A DNA stretch of 64,000 nt from Actinopolyspora lacussalsi (GCA_030803735.1 JAURUC010000001.1:1869501-1933500), one strand, 5' to 3'; positions 47,630 through 57,427 are shown, counted from the stretch's first letter. Numbers and translations: made by a program. The notes: generated by a model not told the origin, from the sequence alone.

Positions 47630-48835
47630 TCAGCGAAAGGCCGGGTACGGCCGCAGCTCCAGCGCTCCGGAACCGAATCGTTCCACCAGCGCCTGGACCA
47701 TTCGTTCCGCGTAGGAGGCGATCTCCGGCATATCGTTGGCCTCGGCGTCCTTGCCCAAGCGCTGCCAGCGATCAGCGAGAGCGGTGCTTCGACGCGGCGA
47801 GGGCATGTGGGCGTCGATGGGACCGTCCAACTGCCCGTCCCGCGGTAGGAACCACCAGGTCGACACCCAGACCCAGAGCAGCTGCGCGTCCAGCAGGCGA
47901 GGCATCAGCACGGCGTCGTCGTCCAGGTCCGACCACACCTCGACGATCTCCGAACGCCAGGTGGCGAGCATGTTGTCCACCAACCCCGCCGGCATGGCGT
48001 AGGAACACCAGGAGGACGGGAACGGGAACTGCAGGTAGGCGGCATCCAGCGCGATGTCACGGACACACGCCCACTCGAAGTCCAGAAACCGCACCCCGTT
48101 GCCCGTCACCAGACTGTTGTCCGGGCAGATGTCGGAGGGGCTGAAGGAACGGTACTTGGTCGAGCCCAACAGTCCGGCGGCGGAATCGAGCCGTGCTCGC
48201 ACCTGCTCGGGCAACGAGAGATCCAGAGTGTTGGCCAGCAGTTCGGGAAGCTCCCGCAACGAGCGCCGGATGTCGTCGGCGACCGGATCGGTCCACGACT
48301 CGAGCCCGAGCCTGCGCATCAGGGCGTCGAAGTCGGCCTCCCTGCCCGCCATCGAGGTGTGCAGTCTGCCCAGCGCACGTGCCCAGGCCAACAACGAGCG
48401 CTCGGCGGCGCGCGGATCGTCGGCGAACAACACATCGGCCAGGTTCGCGCCCCGGCCGAGATCCTCCAGAACCAACAGTCGCTTCTCGGTGTCCTGGGCG
48501 ATCAGTTCCGGCCCGACGCGGAGTTCCGGTGGAAGCGCGGTGGCCAGCTGACAGCTCGCCGCCTCGTGGGCGAACGGATCCGAATGGCCCTTGCCGGGAA
48601 CCGTTCCGTAATGCTTGATCACGAGTGTGCGCGGCAACTCGAACGGTGTCTCGGCGACACGAACCCGCATCACGACAGACCGGCCACTACCGCCCAGATC
48701 CTCCGGGTCGGCAAGCCGGACGGGTGCCCCCATTCTCCGGGTGAGCACGGTCTCGGCAGTACCGAGCGTATCGGTAACCTCCGCACTCGCGGGCACACGA
48801 ACCTCCGGCGGACCGGTGGTGATTTCCACGCTCAT
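47630..48835 (-). CDS. APH-family phosphotransferase-like protein with altered catalytic motif
   Basis: The 401-aa protein has the aminoglycoside-phosphotransferase fold: FELPRTLVIKHYG (ATP Lys), LLVLEDLGRG hinge, then SPSDICPDNSLV in the Brenner-motif position and VRFLDFEWA as metal motif. The usual His-Gly before the catalytic Asp is Pro-Ser, but the Asp and the Asn five residues on are kept. It may be an active kinase of unusual substrate or a weak one. It stands alone between long intergenic regions. Confidence 0.8.
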   Translation of the reverse strand: MSVEITTGPPEVRVPASAEVTDTLGTAETVLTRRMGAPVRLADPEDLGGSGRSVVMRVRVAETPFELPRTLVIKHYGTVPGKGHSDPFAHEAASCQLATALPPELRVGPELIAQDTEKRLLVLEDLGRGANLADVLFADDPRAAERSLLAWARALGRLHTSMAGREADFDALMRRLGLESWTDPVADDIRRSLRELPELLANTLDLSLPEQVRARLDSAAGLLGSTKYRSFSPSDICPDNSLVTGNGVRFLDFEWACVRDIALDAAYLQFPFPSSWCSYAMPAGLVDNMLATWRSEIVEVWSDLDDDAVLMPRLLDAQLLWVWVSTWWFLPRDGQLDGPIDAHMPSPRRSTALADRWQRLGKDAEANDMPEIASYAERMVQALVERFGSGALELRPYPAFR

Positions 48836-49481
48836 CGTCTCCAGACCCTACCGCCACCACCCGCTGCTCCACGGGCCTGACCGGTTAAGTTACACCCGAC
48901 TCGGGTAACGGCCTTGCGTACCGACGGTACCCACAAGAACACCACCCTCAACGGTTACGCGGCCACCGAGCGCTCGGCAACCCTTGCCACCGAGGTGAAC
49001 TACCCGTTCCGACGACGAATCAATCACCACGGTGGTTGCACGATGTTCTCCACTCGTCACTGCCCGGCGCACTACCTGCCGTCGGCTCGTGGACAGCAGG
49101 ACGGAGACCGACCACAGGCGGATCCGTAAGATGAATACGCCCCGAAAGACGAAAGCACTCCGAACGGTGAACGGACGGTAGTCCGCCACCGACCGTAGAC
49201 GGGTACCACGGGAGACGTAACGATTTTTCACGCGATCGGAGCATCGGCTGACGCTGTGAAACCGCCCGAGCCGGGGAGCTCTTCCCCTGACGTCCCAGTG
49301 CCGAGGAGAACACCTTCCTTGGTCGGACAGCCGGGTGAGACCGTACTCACCCAGAGCTCGACTGATCGTGTTCCAAACGGGGTGACACGAAACGACTCAC
49401 CGCTACGACCATGCACTCAGGGTAGCAACAGGCGGCCACACAGATCAACACTCCACGACCGGGTGGGCGGACTCACCGGAG
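48836..49481. other. Intergenic, 646 bp, no supported gene
   Basis: This is the longest gap on the conserved backbone. I find no gene or tRNA in it. GGGTGAG (49333-49339) and CTCACCC (49346-49352) form a perfect 7-bp stem. Confidence 0.5.
49333..49352 (-). terminator. Candidate aspS terminator
   Basis: GGGTGAG-ACCGTA-CTCACCC is a perfect 7-bp stem with a 6-nt loop, 130 bp after the aspS stop on the minus strand. Confidence 0.45.
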
Positions 49482-51290
49482 TCAGGAGCTTCGCGAGTCG
49501 GCCGCCTGGTCGGCTTCACCGGCGCCACGACGGGTGGGTTTGGCGTCCACCCCGGCCTCCTTGCGCTGCTCCGCGGTGATCGGCGCGGGAGCCCCGGTGA
49601 GCGGGTCGAACCCGCCACCGCTCTTCGGGAAGGCGATGACGTCACGCAGCGATTCCGCGCCACTCAGCAGCATGCAGATGCGGTCCCAACCGAAGGCCAC
49701 ACCACCGTGCGGCGGCGGACCGTACCGGAATGCCTCCAGCAGGAAGCCGAACTTCTCGTCGGCCTCCTCCTTGGAGATGCCGAGCACGTCGAACACCCGC
49801 TGTTGCATCTCCCAGCGATGGATACGGACGGAACCACCGCCGATCTCGTTACCGTTGCACACGAGATCGTAGGCGCTGGCCAGAGCCTTATCCGGGTTCT
49901 GCTCGAAACTGTCGGACCACTCGGGTACCGGCGCGGTGAAGGGGTGGTGCACAGCGGTGTAGCGACCGGTGCCGACGGCGACGTCGTCGCTGTCGGCGAC
50001 GGACTCGAACATGGGGGCGTCGACGATCCACACGAACGACCAGGCGTCGTGATCGACTAGTCCGCAGTTCTCGGCGATCTCCAGCCGGACCGCGCCGAGC
50101 AGCGCACGCGAGGGAGCGGGCTGCCCGGCCGCGAAGAACACGCAGTCGCCGGGAGACGCGCCGACCGCCTTGGCCAGCCCGTCACGCTCCTGCTCGGAGA
50201 GGTTCTTTGCCACCGGACCGGACAGCGTGCCGTCGGCGCCGATCAGTACGTAGGCCAGCCCCTTCGCGCCGCGCTGCTTGGCCCACTCCTGCCAGGCATC
50301 CAGCTGCCTGCGGGGCTGGTCGGCACCACCCGGCATGACCACGGCGCCGACGTAGGGAGCCTGGAACACCCGGAAGGGGGTGTCGCGGAAGTAGTCGGTC
50401 AGCTCGGTCAACTCGACACCGAACCGCAGGTCCGGTTTGTCCGTCCCGTAGCGCGCCATCGCCTCGGCGTAGGGCAACCGGGGGATCGGAGCGGGAATCT
50501 CGTGGTCGGCCAGTTCGCGCCACAGCGCACGGATCACCCGCTCGCTGATGTCGATGACGTCTTCGGCGTCGACGAAGCTCATCTCGATGTCGAGCTGGGT
50601 GAACTCCGGCTGGCGGTCGGCGCGGAAGTCCTCGTCGCGGTAGCAGCGGGCGATCTGGAAGTAACGCTCCAGACCACCGACCATCAACAGCTGCTTGAAC
50701 AGCTGCGGCGACTGCGGCAACGCGTACCAGCTGCCGGGCTGCAACCGCGCCGGGATGAGGAAGTCACGGGCGCCCTCCGGAGTGGAGCGCGTCATCGTGG
50801 GGGTCTCCACCTCGACGAACTCGCGACCGTGCAGCACCTCACGCGCGATGCGGTTGGCCTCGCTGCGCATCCTGATCGCCTTAGCGGGCCCGGAACGGCG
50901 CAGATCCAGATAGCGGTGCCGCAGCCGAACGTCCTCGCCCACGTCGAGATGCTCGTCCACCGGGAAGGGCAGCGGAGCCGATTCGGAGAGGACTTCGAGG
51001 TCGGTGGCGGTCACCTCGATGGCGCCCGTCGCGATCTCCGGGTTCTCGTTGCCCTCCGGCCGGAGCGAGATCTCCCCGGTGACGCGGACGCAGAACTCGG
51101 CGCGCAACCGGTGGGCGCGCTCTGCCATCTCTCCCTCGCGGAAGACCACCTGAGCAACTCCCGAGGCATCACGCAGATCGATGAAGATCACTCCACCGTG
51201 ATCACGGCGACGCGCCACCCATCCGGCGAGGGTGACGGACTGCCCGGCTTGGTCGGCACGGAGCGAGCCGGCCTCGTGCGTGCGCATCAC
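49482..51290 (-). CDS. aspS: Aspartyl-tRNA synthetase
   Basis: AspRS charges tRNA-Asp. The 602-aa bacterial-type enzyme has the anticodon-binding OB domain ([21 protein letters not shown]), class II motif 2 ([21 protein letters not shown]), the GAD insertion domain and motif 3 ([13 protein letters not shown]). The GTG at 51290 with AAGGAG 10 nt upstream is chosen because it aligns with other actinobacterial starts; ATG at 51287 is an alternative. The open frame extends further without homology. Confidence 0.97.
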   Translation of the reverse strand: MMRTHEAGSLRADQAGQSVTLAGWVARRRDHGGVIFIDLRDASGVAQVVFREGEMAERAHRLRAEFCVRVTGEISLRPEGNENPEIATGAIEVTATDLEVLSESAPLPFPVDEHLDVGEDVRLRHRYLDLRRSGPAKAIRMRSEANRIAREVLHGREFVEVETPTMTRSTPEGARDFLIPARLQPGSWYALPQSPQLFKQLLMVGGLERYFQIARCYRDEDFRADRQPEFTQLDIEMSFVDAEDVIDISERVIRALWRELADHEIPAPIPRLPYAEAMARYGTDKPDLRFGVELTELTDYFRDTPFRVFQAPYVGAVVMPGGADQPRRQLDAWQEWAKQRGAKGLAYVLIGADGTLSGPVAKNLSEQERDGLAKAVGASPGDCVFFAAGQPAPSRALLGAVRLEIAENCGLVDHDAWSFVWIVDAPMFESVADSDDVAVGTGRYTAVHHPFTAPVPEWSDSFEQNPDKALASAYDLVCNGNEIGGGSVRIHRWEMQQRVFDVLGISKEEADEKFGFLLEAFRYGPPPHGGVAFGWDRICMLLSGAESLRDVIAFPKSGGGFDPLTGAPAPITAEQRKEAGVDAKPTRRGAGEADQAADSRSS

Positions 51291-51659
51291 GGCTGCTGAT
51301 CTCCTTAGGGTGTGAAACGGGTGGTCGTCCGGAGCAGGACCACTCCAGGTTAGCCAACGGCGGCCGTCGACCGTGCACCAGGTTTCGGGCCGCCACCGAC
51401 GGCGCGGTCCGGCGAGGCGCACCCGAACACCACAACGAGCGAGAAGGGACGAGGAATTCGGCGGTTATCTCCCGCACGGCGCGAACCGCGCTGCCGGCGA
51501 CACCGCGTAACTCCCGGCAACACCGCGGAAAACGTCACCGCCGCGACCGAATCGGTAACGTTCATCCCCAGGGGACGTCGAATTCCCGCAATCTCGTTGC
51601 ACGAACGTGATCAGTGCAATTAGCGTTCCGCGGGAGGTCAGCAAGCACGAGGAGTGGTA
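51291..51659. promoter_or_regulatory. Divergent aspS / XRE regulator control region
   Basis: The 369-bp gap has no gene. Close to the plus-strand regulator, TTGCAC (51597-51602) and GTGCAA (51614-51619) form an inverted repeat with an 11-nt centre. It could be an operator for the XRE regulator encoded 40 bp downstream. aspS promoter elements are not obvious. Confidence 0.4.
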
Positions 51660-52730
51660 ATGGTCGTCCCCCGTACCCGAACACCCTCCACAGCATCCCC
51701 GTTAACCGGACACGAGCACCGACAACTGTCCCCCGAGTTGTCCAAGCTGCTGCGGACCGGCCCGTTCGACGTCGCGCTGCGAGCCGCGATCCGTTCGAGC
51801 AGACTCAGCCTGGAGCGCATTCAGCATCGACTGCGTGCCAGAGGCACGCCGGTGAGCATCACCGCGCTGAGTTACTGGCAATCCGGACGTCGCAGGCCGG
51901 AACGACCGGACTCGCTGGTGGCACTGCGCGAGCTGGAGGACGTGCTCGGTGTACCGGACGGCGCGCTGTCGACGCTGTTGGGACCACCGAAGCCGAGGGG
52001 CCGCAACCGGGAGGAACCCTCGGCGCCGACGCTGGCCACGCTCTGGTCCGACAACGCCTCGGCCGCCGGTCTGCTCAGCAGACTGGACACCAGCGCGGAC
52101 GGTCACCTGACACGGCTGAGCCAGCACGACGTGCTCGAGATCGACTCGGCCGGCAAACAACGGAGTCTGCGGGTACGACAGCTGGTCCAGGCGGAGCGCA
52201 ACGGGGTGGATCGTTGGGTGACCGTCTTCGACAACGCGGGCAGCGGTGTGGCGCCGCCCAACATCAACGCCTCGCACGGCTGCACCCTCGGTCAAACGCT
52301 CTCGGACCACCGCAACGGGGTGGTCGCGGCGGAATTGCTGTTCGACCACTGCCTCGAAAAGGGCGAGACCGCGCTGCTGGAGTACGAGATCACCCACGGC
52401 CCGAACGGCCTGGTGGGTACCGAACAGGACCACACTTATTCGCGCAGGTTCCGGCTCCCCGTGCGGGAGTATTTGGTGGAGCTGTGGTTCGACCCGGACA
52501 ATCCACCCGCACACTGCGAGAGTTTCACCGCCCGGCCGGACGGTTCGGAGCTGGGGACCGCCAAGCCGATGTCGATCGATCCGCGCGGACGTACCCATGC
52601 CGTGGCACTGGACTTCGGCCTCGGCGCGTTCTGCGTGAGATGGCAACCCGTTCAGCCGACGCCGAGACCCAACGGAGTTCCCGGTCTCGCGAGCCGACCC
52701 CCCGCGGCGCTGGCACAACGACTCAGATGA
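51660..52730 (+). CDS. XRE-like transcriptional regulator, 356 aa
   Basis: The N-terminal about 100 residues hold a helix-turn-helix (VALRAAIRSSRLSLERIQHRL ... ITALSYWQSGRRRPERPDSL ... ELEDVLGVPDGAL) of the type seen in actinobacterial XRE regulators. The large C-terminal domain (about 130-330) is beta-rich and unassigned. ATG at 51660 with GAGGAG just upstream. It is convergent with the SARP gene, sharing a bidirectional terminator. A regulatory role in development or metabolism is a guess. Confidence 0.78.
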   Translation: MVVPRTRTPSTASPLTGHEHRQLSPELSKLLRTGPFDVALRAAIRSSRLSLERIQHRLRARGTPVSITALSYWQSGRRRPERPDSLVALRELEDVLGVPDGALSTLLGPPKPRGRNREEPSAPTLATLWSDNASAAGLLSRLDTSADGHLTRLSQHDVLEIDSAGKQRSLRVRQLVQAERNGVDRWVTVFDNAGSGVAPPNINASHGCTLGQTLSDHRNGVVAAELLFDHCLEKGETALLEYEITHGPNGLVGTEQDHTYSRRFRLPVREYLVELWFDPDNPPAHCESFTARPDGSELGTAKPMSIDPRGRTHAVALDFGLGAFCVRWQPVQPTPRPNGVPGLASRPPAALAQRLR

Positions 52731-52780
52731 AGCGTGTAACGCGCTCACGCGGCGGAGGCCCGGGTTCGTGTCGGCGATAC

Positions 52781-52818
52781 GCTGGGCCTCCCCGGCCAGA
52801 ACCGGCGGGAGGCCCAGC
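52781..52818. terminator. Bidirectional terminator between XRE regulator and SARP genes
   Basis: GCTGGGCCTCCC and GGGAGGCCCAGC form a perfect 12-bp stem around a 14-nt loop, midway between two convergent genes. Confidence 0.75.
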
Positions 52819-52860
52819 CGAGCGGCTCGCTCCGGAAAGAAGTCCAGCTACCGGGTTCGA

Positions 52861-53658
52861 TTATCGAGCTCCGCGTTCCGAACGGCGGCCGGACTCGTCC
52901 GTACCGTCCTCCAGCACGAACTGGACGGCACGATTGAGTTCGGCCGAGGGTTCGAGCCCGAACTCGTTGACCATCTCCGAACGGATCCTCCGAAACAGCG
53001 CGGCCGCCTCGGCACGACGTCCGGTCCTACCGAGCGCGATGATCAACTGTTCGAACAGTCGCTCCCGGTAGGGATACTGCGCCGTCAGCGCCTTCAGACG
53101 ACCGATCACCCAGTCGTAGTGACCACGTTCCAGGTTGAGTTCGACGAACTCCTCCAGAGCCAGTACGTAGTGCTCCTCGGCCTGCACGGCGGCGGCGTAG
53201 AGACGTTCGCCGCGTTGTCTGACCTCGGCCAAGGCAGGGCCCCGCCAGAGCTCGATCGCCTGCTGCAGCATGTCCGTGGCTGCCGACGGGTCGGCCTCGG
53301 CGATCTGGCGTGCTGTGAGTCGTAACGTCTCGAACACCTCCAGGTCGAGTTCGCCCTGTTCGAGGCGCAGTGCGTAGCCGAGATCGCTGGTGGACAACCG
53401 GCAGGCTCCGTTTCCCGCACCGAAGCAACGGTCCATGTCGCGGCGCAGCCGCGCGATGTGTGCTTGCAGCGCGTTCGTCTCTCCCCTCGGCGGGCCGTCG
53501 GGCCAGAGCTGTTCGACGAGTTGCTCGCGAGGAACCACCTGCCCAGAGTTGAGCAGCAACACCGCCAGTACGGTTCTTCGCTGCAGTCCGGGAACCTCCG
53601 TCGGCCGATTATCATCGTCGTACATCCGTACCCGCCCGAGGACTCGGAATCGGATCAT
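52861..53658 (-). CDS. SARP-family (AfsR/RedD-like) transcriptional activator
   Basis: SARPs activate secondary-metabolite genes. The 265-aa product has an OmpR-type winged helix (about 1-95, with RFRVLGRVRM, RRTVLAVLLLNSGQVVPREQLVEQLWPDGPP) followed by a bacterial transcriptional activation (BTAD) domain. The BTAD domain runs from about 105 to the end, with GELDLEVFE, ELWRGPALAEV, YPYRERLFEQLIIALGRTGRRAEA and FGLEPSAEL. The ATG at 53658 is chosen (MIRFRVLG). A decayed copy of the same type of gene lies 1.7 kb upstream. No biosynthetic cluster is adjacent. Confidence 0.92.
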   Translation of the reverse strand: MIRFRVLGRVRMYDDDNRPTEVPGLQRRTVLAVLLLNSGQVVPREQLVEQLWPDGPPRGETNALQAHIARLRRDMDRCFGAGNGACRLSTSDLGYALRLEQGELDLEVFETLRLTARQIAEADPSAATDMLQQAIELWRGPALAEVRQRGERLYAAAVQAEEHYVLALEEFVELNLERGHYDWVIGRLKALTAQYPYRERLFEQLIIALGRTGRRAEAAALFRRIRSEMVNEFGLEPSAELNRAVQFVLEDGTDESGRRSERGAR

Positions 53659-54114
53659 CGGCTCACTCCGATCGAAGGTAATCAACGGGCCACGACCACA
53701 CCGTTGGTCGCGGATTTTGCCGAAGTGACGACACCACGGCACCTGAACTCCGAGGTGAGCTTGGCGACTATGCCCAGGACAGCGGTGGGTATTGGGGTGC
53801 CTCTTCACCGCGGGAATCCGTTTTGGACTGTCCACGCCGATAGCGCGGTAATGCAGATATTTTACTCTAACCGGACATCGAGCGAAATGAATACTACGAA
53901 CGGAACAACCAGAGGACCATCCCCCAAATGCGTGAGGCAAAATCCTGCGGAATATTCCGTCACGTCTGGAATATTCCACCAGGGGGATGATATTATGTCG
54001 GGAAAGTCCACGCTGGCATCGGGATGACGCCGCGCCGACGAGCGACGCTGTCGAGGATCCGTTTCCGTACCGGCAAAACAGCCACTGTGACGCCGGTATT
54101 CGCGGGCTGGAAAC
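53659..54114. promoter_or_regulatory. SARP upstream region with twin GGAATATTCC palindromes
   Basis: The 456-bp AT-rich gap has two perfect 10-bp palindromes, GGAATATTCC at 53949-53958 and 53968-53977, 19 bp apart (about two helical turns). They are roughly 300 bp upstream of the SARP start. This spacing fits cooperative binding of a dimeric regulator. No gene is seen. Confidence 0.6.
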
Positions 54115-55227
54115 TCAAAGCAACGAAAGCTGCTCGTTCGCGGTTTCGGAAGCGGCGCGTTTCGGGGTGTCGCGCGCCCCGCTGGAGGATTCGCGGTGCA
54201 TCCCGTGCGCACGGCAGGCCCGCTCCACCAGCTCCACCACTTCTCGTCGGTAGGACTCGGGGGCGTAGGAGCTGTCGCGGTACAGCCGCGCGTAGAGCGG
54301 GACCAACGACGGGTGCTCGCGTTGCAACCAGGCGCGGTACCACTCGCGGGCACCGGGGCGCAGATGGAGCGGCAACGGAGTGATGCTCTTCGCACCGGCC
54401 TCGACCAGCGCCCCCACCGTACGGTCGATGTGCTCCCAGGAGTCGCTGAGTCCCGGAAGGATCGGGGCCAGCAACACCGAACAACCGATCCCGGCCTCGG
54501 CGAACCGCCGGACCACTTCCAACCGTCGGGCGGGGGCGGGAGTACCCGGCTCGACCGTTCGCCAGAGCCCTTCATCCAGCGAGCCGATGGATACCGCGAT
54601 CGAAACATCGGTCACCGCGGCCGCCGACTCGATGAGATCGAGGTCGCGCAGAATCAGCGTCGATTTCGTGAGGATCGAGAACGGGTTGGCACGCTCGGTC
54701 AGCGCGGTGAGGATGTCCCGCATCAATGCGTAACGCCCTTCGGCACGCTGATAGGGATCGGTGTTGGTTCCCATCGCCACCGGGTGACCGCGCCACTTCG
54801 GATTCGCCAGCTCACGGCGCAGCAGCTGCCCCGCGTTGACCTTGACCACGATCTTGCTGTCGAAGTCGTGTCCGCTGTCCAGGTCGAGATAGGTGTGAGT
54901 GTTGCGCGCGAAGCAGTAACGACACGCGTGACCACACCCCCGGTAGGGGTTCAGGGTCCACTCGAACGGGACACCGGACTCACCCGGCACCCGGTTGAGG
55001 ATCGACTTCGCCCGGATCTCGATGGCGTAGGCGTCCTCCGTGCCCGCCTCGATCGGCACCGGCTCGGGCAGTCGCAGGCCCGCACCGATCCGGTGGTCAC
55101 CGCTCCTCGGGGCTTCCGGTGACACCCCCAGGTCCAGCTCGGCCGTCTCGCCTGCGATGTCGGCGGCGGCACCCGCTTCCCCCGAAGGACTGTTCGGCGG
55201 AGTGATCCGCTGTTTCTCCCAACGCAC
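54115..55227 (-). CDS. Rv2578c/SplB-like radical SAM protein
   Basis: The 370-aa radical SAM enzyme has the cluster motif GCGHACRYCFAR (CxxxCxxC), followed by the SplB-like PFSILTKSTLILRDLDL and CSVLLAPILPGLSD segments. Family members resemble spore photoproduct lyase and are common in actinobacteria without spores of the Bacillus kind. The GTG at 55227 (VRWEKQ) fits homologues; the frame extends further. A LexA-box-like sequence lies just upstream, so DNA-damage control is likely. Its place between hisS and aspS matches the mycobacterial order. Confidence 0.85.
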   Translation of the reverse strand: MRWEKQRITPPNSPSGEAGAAADIAGETAELDLGVSPEAPRSGDHRIGAGLRLPEPVPIEAGTEDAYAIEIRAKSILNRVPGESGVPFEWTLNPYRGCGHACRYCFARNTHTYLDLDSGHDFDSKIVVKVNAGQLLRRELANPKWRGHPVAMGTNTDPYQRAEGRYALMRDILTALTERANPFSILTKSTLILRDLDLIESAAAVTDVSIAVSIGSLDEGLWRTVEPGTPAPARRLEVVRRFAEAGIGCSVLLAPILPGLSDSWEHIDRTVGALVEAGAKSITPLPLHLRPGAREWYRAWLQREHPSLVPLYARLYRDSSYAPESYRREVVELVERACRAHGMHRESSSGARDTPKRAASETANEQLSLL

Positions 55228-55235
55228 AACCTCAT

Positions 55236-55251
55236 TCGAACACTTATTCGA
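55236..55251 (-). promoter_or_regulatory. LexA (SOS) box-like sequence upstream of the radical SAM gene
   Basis: TCGAACACTTATTCGA matches the actinobacterial SOS box TCGAAC-N4-GTTCGA at 11 of 12 fixed positions (A for G). It lies 9-24 bp upstream of the GTG start. The mycobacterial homologue Rv2578c is, as I recall, on the list of LexA-controlled genes, which supports the assignment. Confidence 0.65.
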
Positions 55252-55375
55252 ACAGCTGTCCAGTCGACGGGCCCCGCCCGGCGCACCGGAACGAGCCCCC
55301 AGACCGTCGGAACCGGGAGCACGCCCCTCGGGACCACATATGTGATCAGCTCGGCGACCACGGGGCATCCGAGAA

Positions 55376-55660
55376 TCACGGTTCGACGGAGCGGAAGCCT
55401 CTTTCGACGACGAGATCATCCTCCGGTACGCGTCGAACAGTCCTGCTGAGCCCGGCCGAAGGCTCCGCCCCGAACTGCTCCACCATTTCTGATCGCATTC
55501 CGCGGAGCAGGGAAACGACCTCCACCTTCCGGCCGGATCGTTTTCGGAAACCTCCCGCCCCCGGAACGGGGCATATCGAAAACCTCCAGACCGAGCTCAC
55601 CCAACCGACGCGAACCGAGCACCCGAAACGACTTCCGGAAAGTCGAAGCGCAGCCCCCTC
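55376..55660 (-). pseudogene. Decayed SARP (BTAD) gene remnant
   Basis: In one minus-strand frame GRKVEVVSLLRGMRSEMVEQFGAEPSAGL... mirrors the intact SARP C-terminus (GRRAEAAALFRRIRSEMVNEFGLEPSAEL). A second frame just upstream reads RRLGELGLEVFDMPRSG, mirroring EQGELDLEVFETLRL. The two pieces are separated by a frameshift and a large internal deletion (about 140 residues missing). The intact relative lies at 52861-53658, so this is a degenerate duplicate or a dead paralogue. Confidence 0.72.
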
Positions 55661-56029
55661 GGCATCGATACCGCACGCTCCCCGAGCGACAGCCCCGCAC
55701 TCCGAAACGCGTCCCCTTCCAGACGGCCAAAAAGTTTGGTACATCTCGTCGAGAAAACGCGAAAGCAACCAGAACACAGCATCGCGTTACTCTGACCGAC
55801 ACGACGAAAATCATCCACCGGTCGCGGACGAAACCCCGAAAACGATGAAGACGCGGCCCCTCGGAGAAACGAGCATTCTCGTTGACTCCCGTGACGTCTC
55901 CTTCGCTCGACTTCCGGTGTTCCTCCTCCGTGATGACACGGCGAGCTGACCGGCGGCCGACACACCACATACGACGAGCGGCCCCGAAGCGGCGGAAGCA
56001 GGGGAGGCGGACAGTCGTACCATGATGCG
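55661..56029. other. Intergenic, 369 bp, no supported gene
   Basis: This stretch lies between the SARP remnant and the YibE/F gene. It is lower in GC than the backbone and has only random open frames. It may contain further unrecognisable SARP remnant sequence and the YibE/F promoter. Confidence 0.45.
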
Positions 56030-57427
56030 GTGCCGTCACCCGAAGATTCCGCCAGCGGCATCACGAACGCTCCCCCCACCGGACACGGACACGGACACGG
56101 TCACGGCCATCCAGCTCCGACCGCCTCCCGGCGCACCCGGCGGCTACTCGCCGCTGTGCTGACGCCTTTCGCACTGGCGGCCGTAATCGGTGCGGTACTG
56201 CTGTACCCCTTCGGACAGCACTCCGCTCCGGAGGCGAAACCGGGCTTCACCCGCAACCCGGTGGACGGTGCCGTGGTAGCGGCACGCACCGCCTCCTGCA
56301 CCACGGGCGGGACGTCCGGACAGGGCGCCGGAGGCGCTGGAAGCTGCGTGCTGCTTCGCGTCGAACTGCACAGTGGCCCCGCGTCGGGACGCACGATCGA
56401 ACAACGAGTCCCAGACGAGCCGACCACCCCGGAATTCGGCGTGGGAGACGAGATCGTGCTCTCCTACTCGGGCGACTCGCCACGCGAGTCCACCTCGTAC
56501 CGGATAGTGGACTACCAGCGGAGTGGGTGGTTGCTGGTGCTGGTCGGGCTGTTCGCCGCGTCGGTGATCGCGCTGGGACGTCGCAAGGGAGCCGCCTCCC
56601 TGCTGGCGCTGACGTTGACGTTGACCATGCTGCTCGGGTTCATGCTTCCCACCATCCTCTCCGGGGCCGACCCCCTGCTGGTCGCCGTGGTGGCCGCCGG
56701 ACTGATCATGTTCTGCGTGCTCTACGCGACGCACGGCGTCTCGGCACGAACATCGACCGCCGTGCTGGGCACCCTGGCGAGTCTGAGCCTGATCGGTCTG
56801 CTCAGCGCGGGGTTCGCCGCACTGACCCGACTGACCGGACTGGACGAGTCCACCTCGTCCCTGATAAGCGCCCTGGGCCACGACATCGACGCCCGAGGAC
56901 TACTGCTGGCCGGAGTCGTGATCGGGGCGCTGGGAGTGCTCGACGACGTCACCGTCACGCAGACCAGCGCGGTGTGGGAACTGCACCACGCCAATCCCCG
57001 GATGCGCTGGCGGGAACTGTACTCGGCCGCGCTGCGGATCGGTCGGGACCACGTGGCGTCCTCGGTGAACACGCTCGTGCTGGCCTACGCGGGAACGGCA
57101 CTCCCGCTGCTGTTGACCTACAAGCTGTCCGGCCAGTCGTTCGGGGACATCGCCACCACACAGGACGTGGCCCAGGAAATCGTGCGAACCCTGGTGGGCA
57201 GTCTGGGCCTGATCGCCGCCGTCCCACTGACCACCGCCATCGCCGCGACGGTGGTACTGAGCGAGAACGGCAGTCGGCGGGTGGACGACTCCGCGACCCA
57301 CTCCGAGGAGCAGCGAGCGGCCACCTCCGGGGTGCTCGACGTGGTGCACCGAGCCGCCGCGGCGGGATCCACCCGTGCGGTGCTCGGCGCGGCGAGATCA
57401 CGTCGCGGATCCCGCTCGCGCCACTGA
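56030..57427 (+). CDS. YibE/F-family membrane protein with His/Gly-rich N-terminus
   Basis: The 465-aa polytopic protein matches the YibE/F family: an N-terminal anchor (LLAAVLTPFALAAVIGAVLL), an extracytoplasmic domain (about 65-160), then seven or so membrane segments (LLVLVGLFAASVIALGRRKG ... LLAGVVIGALGVLDDVTVTQ). The N-terminus carries (HG)4-H within the first 30 residues (GHGHGHGHGHP), a likely metal-binding run not typical of the family. The GTG at 56030 is the start. Function of the family is unknown; export or transport has been proposed. Confidence 0.82.
   Translation: MPSPEDSASGITNAPPTGHGHGHGHGHPAPTASRRTRRLLAAVLTPFALAAVIGAVLLYPFGQHSAPEAKPGFTRNPVDGAVVAARTASCTTGGTSGQGAGGAGSCVLLRVELHSGPASGRTIEQRVPDEPTTPEFGVGDEIVLSYSGDSPRESTSYRIVDYQRSGWLLVLVGLFAASVIALGRRKGAASLLALTLTLTMLLGFMLPTILSGADPLLVAVVAAGLIMFCVLYATHGVSARTSTAVLGTLASLSLIGLLSAGFAALTRLTGLDESTSSLISALGHDIDARGLLLAGVVIGALGVLDDVTVTQTSAVWELHHANPRMRWRELYSAALRIGRDHVASSVNTLVLAYAGTALPLLLTYKLSGQSFGDIATTQDVAQEIVRTLVGSLGLIAAVPLTTAIAATVVLSENGSRRVDDSATHSEEQRAATSGVLDVVHRAAAAGSTRAVLGAARSRRGSRSRH

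Noticed and set aside
48890..49231. Possible small gene in the gap before aspS
   Set aside because: No ribosome binding site, no recognisable features and unfavourable composition.
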